DNA of 10,082 bases from Hyphomicrobiales bacterium. GTDB lineage: Bacteria > Pseudomonadota > Alphaproteobacteria > Rhizobiales > Beijerinckiaceae. Both the position numbers and the translations under genes were made by a program. This document shows positions 6,635 through 10,082 of this stretch, one piece after another. The notes under the pieces are model-generated. The model made no database searches and had not been told where the DNA came from. It saw nothing but the letters and a program-made list of their open reading frames with translations. The stretch covers positions 2,350-12,431 of the forward strand of contig PLUH01000380.1 in assembly GCA_003164825.1 (NCBI GenBank), written 5' to 3'. Positions within the stretch are counted from its first letter, which is position 1; every line of letters starts with the position of its first letter.

Positions 6635-7570
6635 ATGATCGCTGCAGTCGACACGGGCGAAGCCGAAGATCGCCGCATGCGCATCCTCGCGATCGGACTC
6701 ATGTGCGCCACCATGATTTGCTTCACCGGCCAGGACACGTGCGCCAAATGGCTGAGCGCGTCTTTGCCGATCGCACAGATCGTTTGGGCGCGTTACGTTG
6801 GGGCGTCGCTGATCGCGCTCGTCGCGTCGCGATCTCTGTCGCGGCCAGCCATGCTACGTTCGAGGCGCCCTCGACTACAGCTGTTGCGCTCCGTTTTGCT
6901 ATTTTGTTCGACGACCGCGAACGTGCTCGCCGTCCGCGAGCTCCAGCTGTCGGAGACTGCGACAATCTCATTTCTCACGCCGGTCTTCGTGGCTCTTCTG
7001 GCGGGACCTGTGCTGGGTGAAAGAGTGAGCGCGGAACGCATGATCGCAATCGCGCTCGGATTTCTCGGCGTGGTGATCGCTACGCGGCCAGGAGCAGGGA
7101 CGTTTCAGCCGATCGTTCTGGTCGCGGTCGCCGGGGTTGTTTGCAATTCGGGATACGTGCTGGCCACTCGCAAACTCGCCGGGTCGGACTCCGCCCAGAC
7201 GACGCTCGCCTGGACCCAAATCGCCGGCATCGTGTTTTTGACTCCGATATTGCCATGGATCTGGCGGCAGCCCCAGTCGGCGATCGATTGGGTGATCATG
7301 GCGGGAATGGGCGTTTTCGCGGCCACCAGCCACGGAATGCTGATCGTCGCCCATCGGTTTGCCCCAGCGCCGACCTTGACCCCGTTCACCTACACTCAGC
7401 TCATCTGGATGATCGTTTCAGGCGTCCTCGTTTTTGGCGATTGGCCGTCGGCCGCGACATTGATCGGCGCCTCCCTCGTCGTGGCGTGCGGCGTCTATCT
7501 CGCGCTTCGCGAGAGGCGGGCGCGGCGCCCTCGAAGCCAGCGACCGACCTCGATTGACGAAACGTCTTGA
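6635..7570 (+). CDS. DMT-superfamily (EamA) transporter
   Basis: A 311-residue inner-membrane protein with about ten hydrophobic helices and two tandem EamA repeats: residues about 17-152, ending in the typical ATRPG, and about 160-292. Internal landmarks are CFTGQDTCAKWLS, IVWARY and LLRSVLLFCSTTANVLAVRELQLSETATISFLTPVF spread over 49-118, and LVFGDWP in repeat 2. Family members export amino acids, nucleotides or other metabolites; the substrate cannot be read from sequence. The ATG at 6635 lies 13 bases after hom, but the ATG at 6677 (MRILAIG) is an equally good start because neither has a strong ribosome binding site. Closeness to hom suggests cotranscription and could hint at an amino-acid export role; that is speculative. 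The C-terminus is basic and cytoplasmic. Confidence 0.9.
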   Translation: MIAAVDTGEAEDRRMRILAIGLMCATMICFTGQDTCAKWLSASLPIAQIVWARYVGASLIALVASRSLSRPAMLRSRRPRLQLLRSVLLFCSTTANVLAVRELQLSETATISFLTPVFVALLAGPVLGERVSAERMIAIALGFLGVVIATRPGAGTFQPIVLVAVAGVVCNSGYVLATRKLAGSDSAQTTLAWTQIAGIVFLTPILPWIWRQPQSAIDWVIMAGMGVFAATSHGMLIVAHRFAPAPTLTPFTYTQLIWMIVSGVLVFGDWPSAATLIGASLVVACGVYLALRERRARRPRSQRPTSIDETS

Positions 7571-7624
7571 TCGGCGCCAAGCGGAAGGCTGGCGCGTTAG
7601 CCCGCGCGCAAGGGCAGATGAGAC

Positions 7625-8050
7625 ATGTCGAATCGAAATAGCCCGCCATCGATCGACGGCCTGCTTGAAACATCCGTCTATGCGCGCGATCTCCAGCGCA
7701 CCGCAGCGTTCTATCGCGATCTGTTTGGATTCAGGACGCTGGTCGATTCGCCGCGCCTCGTGGCCTTTGACGTCGCCGCGCGCAGTGTGCTGCTGGTGTT
7801 TCAGGCCGGCTCGACCGAGGATGACGTTGTTGACGCGCGAGGCAGAATCCCGGGCCACGACGGGCGCGGGCGTCTGCACCTGGCGCTCTCGATAGCCTCA
7901 GAGGATCTCGACGCCTGGCGCAATCGGCTCGTCGAACGCGGCGTGGAGGTTGTTGGCGAATATCACTGGCCGCGCGGGGGAACGAGCCTCTATATCCGCG
8001 ATCCGGACGACGCCTTGGTGGAATTGGCGACGCCCGGCCTTTGGTGGTGA
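7625..8050 (+). CDS. VOC (glyoxalase/bleomycin resistance fold) family protein
   Basis: A 141-residue soluble protein made of two beta-alpha-beta-beta-beta modules of the vicinal oxygen chelate fold. The first begins LLETSVYARDLQRTAAFYRDLFGF (13-36); the second begins LHLALSIASEDLDAW (84-98) and ends SLYIRDPDDALVELATP (121-137). H85 and E133 are at the usual metal-ligand positions. The first ligand position is occupied by E15 or its neighbours where many members have His, and this LET variant is itself common in one VOC subgroup. Such proteins are dioxygenases, isomerases, glutathione transferases or drug-binding proteins, so no reaction can be assigned. The start at 7625 has only a modest purine stretch upstream. 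It lies 54 bases after the transporter on the same strand and may share its transcript. Confidence 0.88.
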   Translation: MSNRNSPPSIDGLLETSVYARDLQRTAAFYRDLFGFRTLVDSPRLVAFDVAARSVLLVFQAGSTEDDVVDARGRIPGHDGRGRLHLALSIASEDLDAWRNRLVERGVEVVGEYHWPRGGTSLYIRDPDDALVELATPGLWW

Positions 8051-8066
8051 GGCGAAAACCGTTGCT

Positions 8067-8081
8067 TCCGGCGGAGCCGGA
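8067..8081. terminator. GC hairpin between convergent genes
   Basis: TCCGGC (8067-8072) and GCCGGA (8076-8081) form a perfect six-pair stem around the three-base loop GGA. It occupies the 31-base gap between the stop of the VOC gene and the stop of the bestrophin-like gene, where one hairpin could serve both directions. No T-run follows on either strand. Confidence 0.45.
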
Positions 8082-8873
8082 TCACCCGGGCGGCTTGACA
8101 ATTTCCGTGAGCACCGAGGCCAGCGGGTCGGGATGGATATAGACAGGGCCGGTAAAGGGATGATCGATCGACAGGATGACCACGAGGCCCGTGGTCACCA
8201 GAACAGACAGCACGCCGGTCATCGAAACCTGCGCGACCGGATTCTCGCTGCCGAAGAAGAGCGTGAATCCCACGGTCAAGAGCGCGCCCATGAAGAGAGC
8301 GATCCAGATGACATTGGGCACTAGCCCGGTCGCAAGATGCAGCCTGACCCTGCGAGCCGCCGTCACCTCGTCGACCAGACGGAAGATTTCGGCCATCGAG
8401 GCGGTCCCCATTGATCCACTACGATTGAGCGCGATCGCGGCCTGATAGAGCGTGTCGAGCGCGTGATCGGTCGCGGGACTTTCCCCCTCCCGCCCCATTG
8501 CCGGCCATTCGTCGTCGATCGCGGCTGTGAGATATTTGCTGAGCGCCGCCTGCATGGCGACGGTCTCGGGTTCCTTACCCTCGGTAAAGTGGTGGAGGGC
8601 CGCGATTGCGCCAGCTTCTTCCGTGACCGCGTTCTGGGCGTCGCTGAACTTCTCCCATACGGCAATGACGACGAAGGCCAGCAGCACCGCATAGATCACG
8701 CCCACGGTCGCAAATTTGAATCCGGCGATCTCGTTGTTCCTGGCGAGCTTGTCGACGCCGGCCCATTTTCGGATCAAGACCTGCGCCGCCATCGCGACCG
8801 CGGTCGGGATGATGACGATCAGCAAGATCAATTGCCAAAGCGGAAGGCTCGACAGGAAATAGGACACGCGCAT
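8082..8873 (-). CDS. bestrophin-like (DUF4239) membrane protein
   Basis: A 263-residue integral membrane protein. Helices lie at about 13-35 (WQLILLIVIIPTAVAMAAQV), 53-73 (FKFATVGVIYAVLLAFVVIAV), 186-207 and 214-236. A soluble helical stretch of about 110 residues sits between pairs two and three. NNEIAGF (46-52), YAVLLAFVVIAVWEKF, the EEAGAIAAL stretch and DHPFTG near the end match DUF4239, now called the bestrophin-like domain. The link to anion channels is by family name only. The ATG at 8873 has GGAG directly abutting it, too close to work. The GTG two codons in (8867) has the same GGAG six bases upstream and may be the true start. It diverges from recJ over 92 bases and converges on the VOC gene. 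Confidence 0.85.
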   Translation of the reverse strand: MRVSYFLSSLPLWQLILLIVIIPTAVAMAAQVLIRKWAGVDKLARNNEIAGFKFATVGVIYAVLLAFVVIAVWEKFSDAQNAVTEEAGAIAALHHFTEGKEPETVAMQAALSKYLTAAIDDEWPAMGREGESPATDHALDTLYQAAIALNRSGSMGTASMAEIFRLVDEVTAARRVRLHLATGLVPNVIWIALFMGALLTVGFTLFFGSENPVAQVSMTGVLSVLVTTGLVVILSIDHPFTGPVYIHPDPLASVLTEIVKPPG

Positions 8874-8965
8874 CTCCGAGCGGCGCAGAACCGGGCCATT
8901 GTTATTCTCGCGCGAATCATAACACCTGGACCCCGGGGGCGCAGTGGAGATCGAAAAGGCGAGGC

Positions 8966-10082
8966 TTGTCTACCTCCGGCTATTTCCTTGACGTCCAGAG
9001 CTCGGCGCTCGGGCGGCCGTGGCGATCGCGGCTCGACCCGGAAGGCGAATTGCGCGCGCTCGCCATTGCGCAAATCGGCGGACAGGACGAACTGATCGCC
9101 CGCGTGCTCGCCGGGCGCGGCGTCGGGCCTGAGGCGGCTCAGCGCCATCTCGATCCGACATTGCGCGATCTGATGCCGGACCCTTTTTGCCTGCGTGACA
9201 TGGAGGCGGCGACCGAGCGCCTCAGGCGGGCGGTCGAATGCGGCGAGCGCGTCGCCATCTTCGGCGACTACGACGTCGACGGCGCCTGCAGCGCGGCGCT
9301 CCTCAGCGAATATCTGACCGCCTGCGGCTGCGAGACGATTGTCCACATCCCCGACCGGGTGACCGAGGGCTACGGCCCCAGCGCGGAGGCGATAGCGGAC
9401 TTCGCCGCCAAAGGGGCCAAGCTTGTCGTGACGGTCGATTGCGGAGCGGTCAGCCGCGAGCCGTTCGAGTTCGCGAGCCGGCTCGGCCTCGACGTGATCG
9501 TGTTCGATCATCACCAGGCCCCGGAGACGCTGCCGCAGACGCTGGCGCTGGTCGATCCCAACCGCGAGGACGATCTTTCCGGACTGGGCCATCTCTGCGC
9601 CGCAGGCGTCGTCTATATGGCGCTCGTCGCGCTGAACCGCGCGCTGCGTGAAGCGGGCTTCTGGAACGCACGCCAGGCCCCGGACCTGATCGCCGCGCTC
9701 GATCTTGTGGCGCTGGCGACTGTCGCCGACGTCGTGCCGCTGATCGGCCTCAACCGCGCCTTTGTCGTCAAAGGGCTCGCGGTCATGCGCCAGCGGCGCC
9801 GTCCGGGGCTTGCGGCGCTATTCGACGTCGCCGGCGCGGACGGCCCGCCGCGGCCCTATCATCTGGGCTTTCTCATCGGCCCGCGCATCAACGCCGGCGG
9901 ACGCATCGGCGACGCGGCCCTCGGCGTCCGGCTCCTGACCGCGGCCGACGACCTCGAAGCGCGCCCGATCGCGGTCGAGCTCGACCGGCTGAACCGCATC
10001 CGCCAGCAGATCGAGATCGCGGCGCTGGCCGAGGCCGAGCCGGGCACGTTCTACCTCACCGATTTTCTCGTCCGCCATTTCG
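8966..10082 (+). CDS. recJ: single-stranded-DNA exonuclease RecJ, N-terminal part
   Basis: RecJ degrades single-stranded DNA 5' to 3' in recombination and mismatch repair. The frame is open to the window end (372 residues). DHH-family motifs are in order: GDYDVDGACSA (100-110), VTVDCGA (155-161), the DHH triad at 181-183, LATVADVVPL (250-259) and GPRINAGGRIGDA (305-317). I place the start at the TTG at 8966 (MSTSGYFLDVQSS), with AAGG and GAGG just upstream. The first in-frame ATG is far inside the protein (9173), after conserved sequence such as WRSRLD. The DHHA1 and oligonucleotide-binding domains lie beyond the window. After LAEAE (354-358) the sequence no longer resembles RecJ, although the frame continues; see the separate entry on the tail. 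Confidence 0.93.
   Translation, partial: MSTSGYFLDVQSSALGRPWRSRLDPEGELRALAIAQIGGQDELIARVLAGRGVGPEAAQRHLDPTLRDLMPDPFCLRDMEAATERLRRAVECGERVAIFGDYDVDGACSAALLSEYLTACGCETIVHIPDRVTEGYGPSAEAIADFAAKGAKLVVTVDCGAVSREPFEFASRLGLDVIVFDHHQAPETLPQTLALVDPNREDDLSGLGHLCAAGVVYMALVALNRALREAGFWNARQAPDLIAALDLVALATVADVVPLIGLNRAFVVKGLAVMRQRRRPGLAALFDVAGADGPPRPYHLGFLIGPRINAGGRIGDAALGVRLLTAADDLEARPIAVELDRLNRIRQQIEIAALAEAEPGTFYLTDFLVRHF
10037..10082 (+). other. tail that does not fit RecJ; resembles DUF1638
   Basis: In the recJ frame the last residues read EPGTFYLTDFLVRHF. RecJ should continue at this point with a helical linker and then the DHHA1 domain. The motif PGTFYLTDFLVRHF instead recalls DUF1638 proteins, from memory. 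The switch occurs after a repetitive GC-rich stretch encoding ALAEAE (10022-10039), the sort of short sequence that can join unrelated reads at a contig end. An assembly artefact is the simplest reading. Confidence 0.5.

Noticed and set aside
8828..9592. 254-residue minus-strand open frame over the start of recJ
   Set aside because: Covers the conserved RecJ DHH motifs on the other strand and overlaps the start of the bestrophin-like gene.
1..10082. CRISPR array, tRNA, rRNA, insertion sequence or defence system
   Set aside because: I saw no regularly spaced repeats, no cloverleaf-like sequence, no transposase or integrase and no known defence domain in any supported gene.

Overview
The window is GC-rich, tightly packed chromosomal DNA from an alphaproteobacterium, most likely a member of the Hyphomicrobiales (Rhizobiales). 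The grounds are the COX15-type heme A synthase, an alphaproteobacterial homoserine dehydrogenase with a C-terminal ACT domain followed on the same strand by recJ, and several families common in this group (DUF1801, DUF2189, DUF6481, a bestrophin-like/DUF4239 protein). Both ends cut through genes, so it looks like a contig or a fragment.

Layout. 1-225 is the 3' end of a DUF1801 protein. 308-1323 holds two minus-strand genes for small membrane proteins of unknown function (two and four membrane segments). They diverge from an exported, cysteine-containing protein at 1605-2147. The 281-base divergent gap between them has a CRP-like palindrome and a hairpin just upstream of the exported protein's ribosome binding site. 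2148-2596 is an unusually long gap between two 3' ends. Its core is strikingly AT-rich (41 G/C in bases 2451-2550 against 74 in 2641-2740, counted by hand) and it carries small hairpins and a short tandem repeat; no gene in it is convincing. 2597-4587 holds minus-strand heme A synthase (ctaA/COX15), preceded by a DUF2189 membrane protein. 4810-5226 is a DUF6481 coiled-coil protein. 5314-6621 is homoserine dehydrogenase (hom), with a strong hairpin in the gap before it. A DMT-family (EamA) transporter and a VOC/glyoxalase-fold protein follow in the same direction. A bestrophin-like membrane protein lies on the minus strand at 8082-8873. The window closes with recJ from 8966, open at the end.

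How the genes relate. The two core functions are heme A supply for the aa3-type oxidase (ctaA, perhaps with the DUF2189 protein) and entry into threonine/methionine/isoleucine synthesis (hom). From memory, hom, glpX and recJ are commonly adjacent in Hyphomicrobiales. Here glpX is missing from that place and three accessory genes stand there instead.

I found no defence island, CRISPR array, insertion sequence, tRNA or rRNA. The observations most worth checking are the AT-rich convergent block, the replacement between hom and recJ, and the last ~46 bases. In that tail the recJ reading frame stops looking like RecJ and resembles a DUF1638 protein, so it is probably a chimeric contig end, though a real fusion is not excluded. 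No clearly new biological system is visible.
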